Shown one piece after another: positions 15,267 through 25,123 of a stretch of 64,000 bases of DNA. Numbering within the stretch: the first letter of the stretch is position 1; each line of letters starts with the position of its first letter. The DNA is from Colwellia psychrerythraea (GTDB lineage: Bacteria > Pseudomonadota > Gammaproteobacteria > Enterobacterales > Alteromonadaceae): assembly GCF_000764185.1 (NCBI RefSeq), contig NZ_JQEC01000075.1:1-64000 (forward strand), given 5' to 3'. Position numbers and translations under genes: made by a program. Below the pieces are notes generated by a model, which did not search any database, was not told the origin of the DNA, and saw only the letters and a program-made list of their open reading frames with translations.

Positions 15267-15797
15267 TTATTCTTGAGGAATAACTTTACCAATATAAGGC
15301 AGATGACGATATTTTTGTGCATAATCAATACCGACACCAACGACAAACTCATCGGGAATTTCGAAACCTATCCATTTAACATCGACATGTTTTTCACGGC
15401 GACTTGGTTTATCTAATAAGGTACAAATTTCAATTGAGTTTGGACCACGTAAACTTAAAATCTCTACAACTTTACTTAAAGTATTACCGGTATCAATAAT
15501 ATCTTCTACTAGTAAAACATCTTTGCCTTCAATATTATCATCAAGATCTTTAAGTATATGAACATCGCGAGAGCTTTCCATACTATTGCCATAACTTGAT
15601 GCGGTCATAAAATCTACGCTATGATTAACGGTGATCTTTCTGGCTAAATCGGCCATGAATACAAAGGATCCACGTAATAAACCAACCATGACTAAGTTAT
15701 CGCTGCCTTGATAATGCTCGCTGATTTTCAGGCCAATTTCGGCAACACGTTTTTTGATTTCTTCTTCTGAGATCATAACTTCAATAGTATGTTTCAT
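15267..15797 (-). CDS. hpt: Hypoxanthine phosphoribosyltransferase
   Basis: The 176-residue product aligns along its whole length with E. coli Hpt (begins MKHTIEVMISEEEI; ends YRHLPYIGKV). The PRPP-binding loop VLLVEDIIDTGNTL is intact, as are LRGSFVFMADL and the DFMTASSYG segment. It converts hypoxanthine (and more weakly guanine) plus PRPP to the nucleotide in purine salvage. The frame extends 25 codons upstream, but family alignment places the start at 15797. A purine permease gene lies just upstream on the same strand, separated by a terminator. Confidence 0.95.
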   Translation of the reverse strand: MKHTIEVMISEEEIKKRVAEIGLKISEHYQGSDNLVMVGLLRGSFVFMADLARKITVNHSVDFMTASSYGNSMESSRDVHILKDLDDNIEGKDVLLVEDIIDTGNTLSKVVEILSLRGPNSIEICTLLDKPSRREKHVDVKWIGFEIPDEFVVGVGIDYAQKYRHLPYIGKVIPQE

Positions 15798-15900
15798 TGG
15801 TATTTCTTTCTTGTTGATGAATGAATAAATGCAGCGCTTGGCTGCATCGTTAGATAGATAAACATTTAGCATTACTGAGACACTTAACTATCAGCTAAAC

Positions 15901-15930
15901 AAAAAAAGCCTTTGCGAACAAAGGCTTTAT
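15901..15930 (-). terminator. Terminator after the purine permease
   Basis: AAAGCCTTTG and CAAAGGCTTT pair around CGAA; read on the minus strand the stem is followed by TTTTTTT. It partly insulates hpt from the permease gene. Confidence 0.8.
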
Positions 15931-15952
15931 TAATGTTAAGTTAATAGTTTTT

Positions 15953-17401
15953 CTAGTTTAAAAATATGAACTTAGCAACAAATAATGCTGTTAATGCCCA
16001 AACACCGTTAGATACTTGGTCAGATTTACCCGTACCTACTTTTAATACAGTATAAGTGATAAAGCCAAAAGCGATACCGTTAGCAATTGAGAAGGTAAAC
16101 GCCATCATAACCGTAGTACACACGGCTGGTGCGTATTCAGTTAAGTCATCCCAATCTAAGCCTTTAAGTGAGCTCATCATTAACATAGCTACATAAATAA
16201 GCGCGCCATCAACGGCAAAGGCTGGTAACATTTGTGCCAGTGGTAAGAAGAACATACCAATAGCAAATAACAAACCGATAGTTACGGCAGTAAGACCGGT
16301 ACGACCACCTGCAGCAACACCAGCAGCAGACTCAACATAGGAAGTTACTGGTGGACAACCAAAACCTGTACCAATAACAGAAGCAATAGAGTCAGCTTTT
16401 AAAGACTTGCTTAAGCCTTCAATTTTACCATTTTTGTCTTGCAAGTTAGCACGCTCAGCAACACCCATTAAGGTGCCCGCGGTATCGAAGATGTTAACGA
16501 ATAAGAAGGTTACAATAACTGGGATTAACGCTACTTGAAAAGCGCCAACAATATCAGCTTTCCAAAATATTGGCTCTAGAGCAGAAAATTCAGGTACCGC
16601 TAATATGCCTTTATAAGCAACAAAACCAGATTCTGGAGCAAAAGATTTAGCTGCTTCAGATATAACGAAGAAATCAGCTGGTAATACCCAAGTCATCGCA
16701 AAAGCGAGCAAGGTTACTGTGGCAATACCAATGATTACCGCACCAAATACTTTACGGTAGCTAAGAACAGCAATTAATAAGAAACTTAGGAAACCTAATG
16801 CCGGCGCTTCAGGGCCAAATTGACCAAAGCCAAAGTGAGTCATGTCGCCAAGGGCAACTACGTTGTCAGGACTAGCAACAATAATACCGGTGAAACGTAG
16901 GCCGATGAAACCTAAGAAAAGCCCAACACCTGCGGTCATGGCAAGTCGTAAGCTCATGGGAATACTATCAAGCATCCACTCCCTAAGTCGGGTAACACTC
17001 ATTAAGACAAAGAGCACACCTGAAAGGAATACCGCACCTAATGCGATTTGCCAGCTATAACCCATGCCGCCGACGACGGAAAAAGTGAAAAAGGCATTTA
17101 AGCCCATGCCTGGGGCAAGACCAACAGGCCAGTTAGCGTACATACCCATTAATATGGTGGCAATAGCAGCACCTAAACAGGTTGCTAAGAACAAACCATC
17201 AAATGGCATGCCAGTATTGGACATAATAACAGGGTTCAAAAACATAATATATGACATGGTCACGAAGGTGGTCAGACCCGCCATGAGTTCAGTTTTTATT
17301 GATGTATTATGCTGTGATAGTTTAAAAAGACGTTCTAACAGACCTACGTCGCTAGTTTGTTCTTCAGTTGGGTTTTCGCAAGATTTGCTAACCTGTTCCA
17401 T
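15953..17401 (-). CDS. NCS2-family purine permease (AzgA-like)
   Basis: The 482-residue protein has about 12-14 membrane segments and the AzgA-subfamily features: an N-terminal TELMAGLTTFVTMSYIMFLNP helix, PVGLAPGMGLNAFF, and the TSYVESAAGVAAGGRTG motif that forms the substrate site. Members are proton symporters for adenine or for guanine/hypoxanthine. Its position upstream of hpt points to hypoxanthine/guanine but does not prove it. The cytoplasmic N-terminus before residue 35 is polar. No purine riboswitch is recognisable upstream. Confidence 0.9.
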   Translation of the reverse strand: MEQVSKSCENPTEEQTSDVGLLERLFKLSQHNTSIKTELMAGLTTFVTMSYIMFLNPVIMSNTGMPFDGLFLATCLGAAIATILMGMYANWPVGLAPGMGLNAFFTFSVVGGMGYSWQIALGAVFLSGVLFVLMSVTRLREWMLDSIPMSLRLAMTAGVGLFLGFIGLRFTGIIVASPDNVVALGDMTHFGFGQFGPEAPALGFLSFLLIAVLSYRKVFGAVIIGIATVTLLAFAMTWVLPADFFVISEAAKSFAPESGFVAYKGILAVPEFSALEPIFWKADIVGAFQVALIPVIVTFLFVNIFDTAGTLMGVAERANLQDKNGKIEGLSKSLKADSIASVIGTGFGCPPVTSYVESAAGVAAGGRTGLTAVTIGLLFAIGMFFLPLAQMLPAFAVDGALIYVAMLMMSSLKGLDWDDLTEYAPAVCTTVMMAFTFSIANGIAFGFITYTVLKVGTGKSDQVSNGVWALTALFVAKFIFLN

Positions 17402-18078
17402 AACTACAGTTCTCTCGTTGATTGATATTTAAGGCCGTTTATTTATATTTTTAATGATTGGCCTACTTGTAATAATTTTAACGTTTTACCTTTTTGTAGC
17501 TGCCTTACCGATGGAGCAAGTAATACCAGCGCTTGCTAATAAATTAGAAAGAGGCTGTGTTGGACCCAATTTCTGTTTAGCTGTATTCATTAATACATAA
17601 ATAAAAATCAAAGTTAATAAGTAAACCCGCCTGTTAATTCCATATGGTGAAACCTCTGTTGCGATTATCTCATCGCTACATCCTATATAACTGGTAGTGA
17701 CTGGATTTTACTACATAGAACTAAATATAGAATTCCACATGGTAAAATCAAGTTGGGCTGTATCGGACATACTGCAAAGGGCTCAGCATAGCTCCCAGAA
17801 TTTGATATTTGCTAATTTTTTATTGGCACTTAGTTTTTATTTGATGAACAACACCTCATCCTATCCTTAAAATAGAAAACTTGTCAATAGTGTCAAGAAA
17901 TGGTTTTTTAGTGTACAATTCATCTCAGCGCTTTAATTCACGAACAGCAATAATTATTGTAATTTGTTTAGTAAGCAAACTTTCAAGGCACCGTTAATAC
18001 GTATTTGATAAGCAAAAGTGAGATATCAGATATGTAATAGTGAGTGCTGTTAACTCCTTATTTTAAAATTAGGTAATC
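17402..18078. other. Intergenic region between divergent transporter genes
   Basis: No gene is evident in 677 bp. It contains a candidate promoter for the SulP gene and, near 17703-17748, 8-bp inverted arms GATTTTAC / GTAAAATC. No riboswitch motif is recognised. Confidence 0.4.
17891..17919 (+). promoter_or_regulatory. Candidate promoter of the SulP transporter
   Basis: TGTCAA, a 17-bp spacer and TACAAT. It lies 160 bp before the start codon, leaving a long untranslated leader. Confidence 0.45.
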
Positions 18079-19683
18079 ATGCTTTCTTTATCACATTTTA
18101 ATCAACAAACCATAAAGGGCGATATTTTTGGTGCATTAACATCAACTATCGTTGCTCTGCCTTTTGCTCTTGCTTTCGGGGTAACCTCGGGAGCTGGTGC
18201 CAGTGCCGGTATTTATTGTGCGATTATAACCGGTTTATTTGCCTCTTTATTTGGCGGTACCAACCAACAAATTTCTGGTCCCAATACCGGATTAACCGTT
18301 GCAATGGTGGCCATCTTAACCAGCTTTGTCGCCCAATCTCCTGATAATGGTATTGCCGCGGCATTCACTGTGGTAACGCTTGCGGGTTTGTTTCAAATGT
18401 TATTTGGCTTTTTTAAGCTAGGTAAGTACTTTATTTTAGTTTCATATCCGGTTATTTCAGGCTTTACCTCAGGCATTGGTGTATTAATAATACTCTCGCA
18501 AATAGAACCTTTATTTGGCCATTCATTACCTGAATTACAGCTGTCGTTAGGTACATTAACGAGTACCAATACTTTATTGGGTTTAGTTTGTTTATCAATA
18601 CTCTTTATTTGGCCGCAAAAATTTAGTCGTGTAGTACCAGCCAGTATTATTGCGGTAGCGGGCGCAACATGTTTTTATATTTTTTCGGGTGCTGAAATGC
18701 CCGTTGTTGGCGCTATTGCCAGCGAATTACCTTCTTTTAATATGCCAGTTTGGGAAAGCTCTTTAGCCAGTGAAATGATTAAATCGGCGCTACTAATTGC
18801 CACGTTAAGTACACTCGATTCACTAATGACCTCATTGACCGTGGATAGTATTACCAATGAATTACATGATTCTGATCAAGAGTTGGTTGGTCAAGGTATT
18901 GGCAATATGGTTGCTGGATTATTTGGTGCACTTCCTGGCGGTGGCGCGACAATGCGTACAGTAACCAATTTAAGGGCCGGTGGAACTACACCTTTATCTG
19001 GCATTCTTCATGCGTTGTTTATTTTAGCTATTGTTTTATGGGCAGGGGAATACACAGCATATATTCCTATGGCAGTGTTAGCAGCAATTTTGACCCATGT
19101 TGGTATTAGCATTATTGATTGGAACTTCCTTAAACGTATCCATCAAGTACCTTTATTCAGTGTTGGTTTGATGATCTCCACCATGGTTATGTCGGTAGCC
19201 TTTGACTTAGTTACCGCGGTATTAGTGGGCGTATTTTTAGCGAACTTAGTCACTATACGCCGCTTATCAGAAATCCAACTTGACAACATAAAGCTGTGCA
19301 CCGCGAAAGAGGCAGAACATCTATCAAAGCCAGAGAGAAAGTTATTAGAGTCTATGGACGATAGCGTGTTATTACTTAATATCTCTGGGCCTATCGGTTT
19401 TGGCGTAGCACGCGGATTGAAGCAAAGTGTTTCAGAAACAGATCAAAATAAAACGTTATTAATTGATTTAACAGATGCCCGCTTTGTTGGCATTACCAGT
19501 ACTATTGCCATTGAAGAGATAATTGTCAGTTACCGAAATCAAGGACGAGATATTTTACTATCAAATGTCTGTGAACGAGTACGAGATGATTTTAATAAAT
19601 TAAAGTTACTTGAAAAAATACCCGCGGAGCATATCTTTGCAACACGGTTAGATGCACTGACATACCTTAAGGAAAGAGCTTAA
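18079..19683 (+). CDS. SulP-family inorganic anion transporter with STAS domain
   Basis: The first ~400 of 534 residues form the membrane domain, with characteristic ALPFALAFGVTSGAGASAGIY near the start and GGGATMRTVTNLRAGG in the substrate/scaffold region. The C-terminal part (about 430-530) is a STAS domain (LLLNISGPIGFG...). SulP proteins carry sulfate, bicarbonate, or C4 dicarboxylates; sequence alone does not decide which. It is monocistronic, with a hairpin after the stop shared with the convergent kinase gene. Confidence 0.88.
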   Translation: MLSLSHFNQQTIKGDIFGALTSTIVALPFALAFGVTSGAGASAGIYCAIITGLFASLFGGTNQQISGPNTGLTVAMVAILTSFVAQSPDNGIAAAFTVVTLAGLFQMLFGFFKLGKYFILVSYPVISGFTSGIGVLIILSQIEPLFGHSLPELQLSLGTLTSTNTLLGLVCLSILFIWPQKFSRVVPASIIAVAGATCFYIFSGAEMPVVGAIASELPSFNMPVWESSLASEMIKSALLIATLSTLDSLMTSLTVDSITNELHDSDQELVGQGIGNMVAGLFGALPGGGATMRTVTNLRAGGTTPLSGILHALFILAIVLWAGEYTAYIPMAVLAAILTHVGISIIDWNFLKRIHQVPLFSVGLMISTMVMSVAFDLVTAVLVGVFLANLVTIRRLSEIQLDNIKLCTAKEAEHLSKPERKLLESMDDSVLLLNISGPIGFGVARGLKQSVSETDQNKTLLIDLTDARFVGITSTIAIEEIIVSYRNQGRDILLSNVCERVRDDFNKLKLLEKIPAEHIFATRLDALTYLKERA

Positions 19684-19718
19684 AGAAATAGCTTAAAAAA
19701 AAGATAACCTAAAGAAAA

Positions 19719-19761
19719 GTTTCATTACCATCCGTTGTTTAACAAAACGTGGTAATGAAAC
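19719..19761. terminator. Hairpin between convergent genes
   Basis: A perfect 12-bp stem, GTTTCATTACCA / TGGTAATGAAAC, spans a 19-nt loop. It lacks a T-run on either strand, so it may act as an RNA-stabilising 3' structure rather than an intrinsic terminator. Confidence 0.5.
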
Positions 19762-19801
19762 GAAAATTACTCTGGTTAGAATTACCTGTGAATACTTGTC
19801 A

Positions 19802-21223
19802 TTAAACCGCTTTAGTAAACGAAAATTGTGCTCCACCTAAAGGTGATTCTGACACCACTATCTTGCCTGTCATTTTTGTCGCTGCTGCTTTCGCTATAGG
19901 AAGGCCAAGGCCTAAGCCACCTGTTTTTCTACTGCGACTTTTATCTAATCGGGCAAAGGCAATAAAAATAGTTTCTCTGTCTTCAATAGGCACACCTACG
20001 CCATCATCTTCAATAGTAATAGTTAATTGCTGTTCATTATTGAAGAGGATGACACTAGCTGAAAGCTTGATTTTTGTTTGTGCATGGTTAAAAGCATTTT
20101 TAATAAAATTATCGACCAGTAGCCTTAAATAGAAAGGGTTGGTGGTTATTTCAATGGACTCATCAACGGTTAATATGCACTCTTTATTTTGGTTTTTAGC
20201 CAAAAGATGTAATCTGGATTCGATAAACGCCTTTAGCTCAATAGTTTGAAACTGATCTAGCTCATTTTCATTCGTTAAATTTGAGCTTGTGCCAGTAACA
20301 GCAGTTGAATTTATTTTTGAATATTCAACAATTTGACTGATCAATTCATTAATGTCGACCACATAGTTATCAACGTCATCAACCAATGCCAATATATCTA
20401 AATCAGTGCTTTTTCGGCGAATTAAGCCTGAGGCTAATTGAATACGACTTAATGGAGTTCTGACTTCATGGGGAATTGCTTGGGAAAAAGTATCACGCTC
20501 TTTAACATTGTCAGCTATTGCTAACGCCATGTCATTGAAACTTGAAGCTAGTTTATCTAAGGGTTTTTGGATATCTTCATTGGCCTTAGCCGTCATATTT
20601 CCTGAACCAAATTGCTGGTGAGTATCAATCAGCGTATTTATTTGGTTTTGCAGATTTTTGATAGGCCAATAAATGGCAATGCCAAGAAATAACGAGGTGA
20701 CCAGTATTAATGACAGGAAGACGAAATCAACGTCCTCATCATCTAATATCCCTCCAGTAAAGCCTTCAGCTAATTCCTCCACGAGGTCTTCAGGTAAGTC
20801 TTCTGGCTTGATCTCGCTTTCATTTTTCTCATATATAACGATATTGCTTTTTGCGTTAGGTAGTTTAAATTCGACTAAACGCCCGCCATCAAGCATTTGA
20901 TAATAAGAAGTATTGTTAATGCGTGTGATTAATTGACAAGAAGGACAAACCTCACTATTCATATCAGGGTTAATGAGTTTAGCGGTGAGGAAATTATCTA
21001 ATGGAAAGCCGAGCGGAATAATTTGTTGTTCGGTGTTAATTTGTATCTCTGCATTAACAGCTATTTCTTTAAATATGTAATTAACCTCGCTAATAAACTC
21101 GTTAAAGTCTTCTTGGTCGTCATAACTATCCATAAAGAATTTTGTTAAGGAAACACTAATAATTACCGAAATAATAATAGCTAAATACAACCGAGAGAAT
21201 AAAGATAGCGATAATTTATTCAT
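19802..21223 (-). CDS. rstB: RstB-like sensor histidine kinase
   Basis: Membrane helices at about 10-30 and 168-186 flank a periplasmic domain. It contains a CPSC motif (93-96), possibly redox- or metal-sensitive, and a very acidic stretch just before the second helix (about 134-166). HAMP-like linker, phosphoacceptor helix AIPHEVRTPLSRIQL (His252) and a complete ATPase domain follow (GLGLGLPIAKAAA near the end). The gene overlaps the preceding regulator gene by 8 bp. The RstB label rests on the RstA-like partner and on HEVRTPL instead of HELRTPL. Confidence 0.75.
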   Translation of the reverse strand: MNKLSLSLFSRLYLAIIISVIISVSLTKFFMDSYDDQEDFNEFISEVNYIFKEIAVNAEIQINTEQQIIPLGFPLDNFLTAKLINPDMNSEVCPSCQLITRINNTSYYQMLDGGRLVEFKLPNAKSNIVIYEKNESEIKPEDLPEDLVEELAEGFTGGILDDEDVDFVFLSLILVTSLFLGIAIYWPIKNLQNQINTLIDTHQQFGSGNMTAKANEDIQKPLDKLASSFNDMALAIADNVKERDTFSQAIPHEVRTPLSRIQLASGLIRRKSTDLDILALVDDVDNYVVDINELISQIVEYSKINSTAVTGTSSNLTNENELDQFQTIELKAFIESRLHLLAKNQNKECILTVDESIEITTNPFYLRLLVDNFIKNAFNHAQTKIKLSASVILFNNEQQLTITIEDDGVGVPIEDRETIFIAFARLDKSRSRKTGGLGLGLPIAKAAATKMTGKIVVSESPLGGAQFSFTKAV

Positions 21224-21905
21224 TAATTAACTTATAACCTTGGTTTCGTATAGTGGTAATAATTTTATAGGGAACTTGGTCATCACCCAGCTTCTTGCGT
21301 AAACCTGAAATGCGCATATCAATAGAGCGGTTACTAAAATCATAATCAATTCCCCTCAATACCTGACAACATTGTTCACGTGAAATAACTTCACCGGCAT
21401 TTTGATGCAATAATTTTAGCATTTCATATTCCGACCCCGTAAGGGTCAATAACTTACCTTGAAAAGTGACTTGATTGCTGGCTTCATTTATTATCAGGGC
21501 TGAGTTTGATTGAGTATTCGTTGGCTTGTTATGATAATTTTGGTTTCTTCGTAGCAGGGCTTCTATTCTGGCAACAAGAACGTGAGGTCTTAAAGGTTTA
21601 ACCAAATAGTCATCGGCGCCCATTTTTAATAAACTGACTTCACTGACATCATCATCACAGGCGGTGAGAATTAATATAGGGGGCTGATAAAATTCTCGAG
21701 CCGCTTTGCATATCTCAATACCGCTCATACCGGGTAACATCAAATCAAGAATAATCAACTCTGGTTTAGTAACTTTGATTGCTTCTAAGGCAAGCGAACC
21801 ATCATCAATAACGTCTACCTGATAGCCTTCAACGTCTAAGTACATCGCGGTTAAACGTGATATTTCTGCGTCATCTTCAATAAGTAATATTCTAGTTTTG
21901 CTCAT
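21216..21905 (-). CDS. rstA: RstA-like response regulator (OmpR family)
   Basis: 229 residues: receiver domain with acidic pocket (EDD, 10-12), phosphoacceptor Asp54 in LIILDLMLPGMSG and Lys in VKPLRP; winged-helix output domain ending NQGYKLI. A divergent lipoprotein gene lies 258 bp away, and the space between holds a phased CTTAC array containing TACATGTGCTTACA. That sequence differs from the E. coli RstA box as I recall it (TACATNTNGTTACA) at one position. This supports both the name and a direct regulatory link, and the array may also autoregulate this operon. Confidence 0.8.
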   Translation of the reverse strand: MSKTRILLIEDDAEISRLTAMYLDVEGYQVDVIDDGSLALEAIKVTKPELIILDLMLPGMSGIEICKAAREFYQPPILILTACDDDVSEVSLLKMGADDYLVKPLRPHVLVARIEALLRRNQNYHNKPTNTQSNSALIINEASNQVTFQGKLLTLTGSEYEMLKLLHQNAGEVISREQCCQVLRGIDYDFSNRSIDMRISGLRKKLGDDQVPYKIITTIRNQGYKLINE

Positions 21906-21973
21906 CCACTGTCTCTTAATTTATTCACTCACGATGCAAATTTAACGTAAAAGTTCCTGCAATTAAAGTCTAG

Positions 21974-22056
21974 CTTACATGTGCTTACATACGTTAGATA
22001 TTACTTACACTAGCTTACTTGCGCTTACCCTAATCCTTTATCCAATCATTGATAAT
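21974..22056 (+). promoter_or_regulatory. Phased CTTAC operator array and -10 element of the hydrolase-fusion lipoprotein gene
   Basis: CTTAC occurs at 21974, 21984, 22004, 22014 and 22024, with a degenerate GTTAG in phase at 21993-21997, i.e. about every 10 bp. The last box is followed after 22 bp by GATAAT (22051-22056). A 21-bp stretch beginning GCTTACTTGCGC (from 22013) recurs exactly before the related lipoprotein gene at 25.2 kb. The layout is that of an OmpR-family activator bound on one face of DNA next to the promoter. Confidence 0.75.
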
Positions 22057-22163
22057 AACTCATCGCTTTTGCTGGCAATAACAGTGTTGCGAATAACTGC
22101 GTTGAAGAACTAAGTTGCAAACAACTACGGCGCAACTATTTATTAATCATGAAGGAAGGTTCG

Positions 22164-24977
22164 ATGATACCAACCAATAAAACCCTTATTACTTTGGCAA
22201 TAATGACTACAAGCATATTAACGGCTTGTGGTGGCTCTGATACTAAAAAAGAAACCACTATCAAACCAACTATCCATGAAGTTAATACCTATAAAGAAGT
22301 TGCATGTAAGGACATGTTGTCAGCGCCACAGGTATCTCTTTTAACCTCAGGATCAAGTTGTGGTTACCTTACAGTGCCAGAAAAACACGCGTTATATGGC
22401 AAACCAGCATCAACAAAAAACATTAAAATAGCTGTAATTAAACTAGCGTCTACTTCAGTAAATAAAAAAGCCGATCCGGTTGTCTACCTTGAAGGTGGCC
22501 CGGGTGGCAGTGCTAGTTCAAGTATTGCGCAAGTAGTTGAAACTGGAACATTTCTCAATGACAGGGATGTCTACATAGTTGACCAACGTGGTACGGGTTA
22601 TTCAAAACCCGCATTATTTTGTAGTGAGTTTGAGGAAGCTGGCACAGCAGAGCAGTTAAAAGCGTGTAAAACACGGCTTGAAGCTGCAGGTATTGATTTA
22701 ACTGCTTATCATAGTGTTCATAGTGCTATGGATTTTATTGAATTAAGAAAAGCGTTAAATATTTCACAGTGGAATTTATATGGTATCTCTTATGGTACTC
22801 GTCTTGCCACAACTATTATGCGAGAAAATAGTGAAGGTATTCGCAGTGTTATCTTAGATGGCATGTTCCCGATAGAAGTGAACGGTATTACTGATACGCC
22901 ATGGGCAAACTATGAATCGTTAAATCAAGTAGTTAAAAACTGTGACAATACTGACGGTTGTCCTGCAGATGAGTTTAAAGGGATTATCGAAGATATTATT
23001 GCCCGCATGCATAATGAAGGCATGATTGATGAGAGTCGAGAGTTTGTTCAAATCTTACTTGAACTAGGTGCAGAACCAGTAATTATTGATTACTTATTGG
23101 CCGTCAATGAAGATGTTAGTAAATATGCCTCAATCATTGAAACTATGATGGCTGAGCAAGGTATGGGAGAGGCTGAAGGCTCTGAAGTAGATGAGCAGCA
23201 GGGCGAAGAAGACAAGTTCTACAACGCTATGGGCTTATCGACTATTTGTGCTGAAGAATACCCATTCCTTAATGTCACAGCCTTAATTGGTGAAAATAGC
23301 CAAGGCTGGTCGGCAAGTACCCAAGTTGCGGTTGGTGATATGTACCATATGGGTTTTGATAAAGCATCATGTGAAGTCTGGAATGTTGCCCCGGCCAACG
23401 ATATTGAGACACAAGCCGTTAGCAGTAATTTACCGGTATTAATGCTTAATGGTCTACAAGATGCACAAACGCCAGCAGCGTGGGGCATATTGGTTGCTCA
23501 AAATATGCCGAATGCTCAAAACCTTACTAACCCACAAGGTGGTCATGGACAACTTTTTTCTGATTCAACTTGTTTCAATACTATTGCTAGTGACTTTTTA
23601 GCTGAGCCAAATAACGTTGTTGATTCTAGCTGTGTAGATAAAATCCCTGCGCTAACTTATGAAAGCGAAGAAGGTGAAAACTCAGCATTAGAGCAAGTCT
23701 TTTCAAAGAAAACCTCAGTTTTTGGTATTCCAATTTACGGTACAGAGCAAACCTCTGATGAAGCGATGTTACACGCCGCTAACGTGATGGCGCAATACCT
23801 AGATAATGATGAAGATGGTCAGCCAGATAATGCCTTAGTGGTAGAGCACATGCTTGAGCAAGGCGCGACCTTAATCATGACTAAAGATGAAACTGAAATA
23901 GAGACTTTATTTGAAAAAATACCTGAGTCAGAAGCGTTACAAGATTTGTATGCCAGTGAGGTGGTTCTTGCGGGTGCAGGCGATGGCTTTGATGCAACGA
24001 TTGAAGAAGTTTTACATCTAATAACTCATGTTGGTTATGCTGGTGTTTACCCTGAAGTATTTGGTGAAGTGATAGGCTCAGAAATTGCTAACGCTATGGA
24101 TATCGCTCGCGGTGGTCAGTTTGAAACTATTCCAGCAAGTTACCCTGATTCTGCTTGGTATACCTATGATGATGAAACGTGTAATTACAGCTGTATGGTC
24201 ACTGAATATGTGTATTGGTCATTAACGTCTATTTTAGGGGCTCAAGCAGGAGATGAGCGTTTAGCTCAAATCAATAATGAGTGGCAGTTAAACACGCTGG
24301 AAAAAGTACAAAGTAAAGGTCTAGCGGTACATGCTTTATTAACGAATGCGGAATATGGTTTGGCAACGTCATTGCCTGATGGTGACTACTCTGCTCAAGA
24401 TTTTATTATTAGTCCAACTGAAGCTGATACTGACGAAGGTGGCGGTGAAGATGGCAATGAAGAAAAAACGGCTAGTTTTACATTCGAAAATGATGATGAC
24501 AGCGCTGATACAGTTTATATGAATGGCGTTATTGGCTCTGATACTTTAGCGTTGATGCAAACATTATTTTCTACCTACCCACAAATTAAAACCCTGGTAA
24601 TGCAAAATGTACCGGGCTCTATGGATGATGAAATCAACTTGCTGGCGTCAATGGAAATTAGAAACCGTGGCATCAATACTCATATTCCAGCAGACGGCAT
24701 GGTGGCTTCGGGCGGTAGTGATATGTTTTTAGCAGGTGTTAAGCGTACTATTGCTCTAGGCGCTAGAATCGGCGTTCACTCATGGAGTGATGGCAGTGGT
24801 AAGGCTGCATTAGATTATCTTAAAGGGCATCAAGCACACGATATATATCTTAATTACTATAAGGCTATTGGCATAACGACTGACTTTTATTGGTATACCC
24901 TTAAAGCCGCTTCAGCTGACAGTATCCATTGGATGACAGCTGAAGAAATGGTTTTATATGGTGTATTAACAAACTAA
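22164..24977 (+). CDS. Lipoprotein: alpha/beta hydrolase (TAP type) fused to two further domains
   Basis: The ATG at 22164 has AAGGAAGG just upstream; an ATG five codons earlier has none. A lipobox (ILTAC, Cys at about 22) marks a lipoprotein. Residues ~45-480 form an alpha/beta hydrolase: oxyanion loop EGGPGGS, DQRGTGYS, nucleophile GISYGT (Ser about 209), and a TAP-like C-terminus with LNGLQDAQTP and GGHGQ. Aminopeptidases of this type release N-terminal residues. Residues ~510-745 are homologous to the neighbouring 438-aa lipoprotein and share EEVLHLITH. After an acidic linker, residues ~770-937 resemble a ClpP/crotonase-like periplasmic domain (MVASGGSDMFLAG, GVHSW). Function of the last two domains is unknown. 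Confidence 0.8.
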   Translation: MIPTNKTLITLAIMTTSILTACGGSDTKKETTIKPTIHEVNTYKEVACKDMLSAPQVSLLTSGSSCGYLTVPEKHALYGKPASTKNIKIAVIKLASTSVNKKADPVVYLEGGPGGSASSSIAQVVETGTFLNDRDVYIVDQRGTGYSKPALFCSEFEEAGTAEQLKACKTRLEAAGIDLTAYHSVHSAMDFIELRKALNISQWNLYGISYGTRLATTIMRENSEGIRSVILDGMFPIEVNGITDTPWANYESLNQVVKNCDNTDGCPADEFKGIIEDIIARMHNEGMIDESREFVQILLELGAEPVIIDYLLAVNEDVSKYASIIETMMAEQGMGEAEGSEVDEQQGEEDKFYNAMGLSTICAEEYPFLNVTALIGENSQGWSASTQVAVGDMYHMGFDKASCEVWNVAPANDIETQAVSSNLPVLMLNGLQDAQTPAAWGILVAQNMPNAQNLTNPQGGHGQLFSDSTCFNTIASDFLAEPNNVVDSSCVDKIPALTYESEEGENSALEQVFSKKTSVFGIPIYGTEQTSDEAMLHAANVMAQYLDNDEDGQPDNALVVEHMLEQGATLIMTKDETEIETLFEKIPESEALQDLYASEVVLAGAGDGFDATIEEVLHLITHVGYAGVYPEVFGEVIGSEIANAMDIARGGQFETIPASYPDSAWYTYDDETCNYSCMVTEYVYWSLTSILGAQAGDERLAQINNEWQLNTLEKVQSKGLAVHALLTNAEYGLATSLPDGDYSAQDFIISPTEADTDEGGGEDGNEEKTASFTFENDDDSADTVYMNGVIGSDTLALMQTLFSTYPQIKTLVMQNVPGSMDDEINLLASMEIRNRGINTHIPADGMVASGGSDMFLAGVKRTIALGARIGVHSWSDGSGKAALDYLKGHQAHDIYLNYYKAIGITTDFYWYTLKAASADSIHWMTAEEMVLYGVLTN

Positions 24978-25000
24978 CCCTTCAGCTTTAAATCGTTAAT

Positions 25001-25056
25001 AAGCTCTTTTATCACCTGCATAGTTATTCTTGCATGGCTGATAAAGGAGCTTTTTT
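25001..25056 (+). terminator. Terminator after the hydrolase-fusion lipoprotein
   Basis: AAGCTCTTTTATCA pairs with TGATAAAGGAGCTT (one T-G pair) followed by TTTTTT; the long loop can form a secondary stem. Confidence 0.75.
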
Positions 25057-25123
25057 ATGCGCTAAAATCTCATACTTAATATGGATTACGGAATATGAGA
25101 CACGGAATACTTTTTTTTCATCG

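Noticed and set aside
17402..17560. Possible purine riboswitch upstream of the purine permease
   Set aside because: I looked on the minus strand for the conserved junction bases and loop sequences and did not find them.
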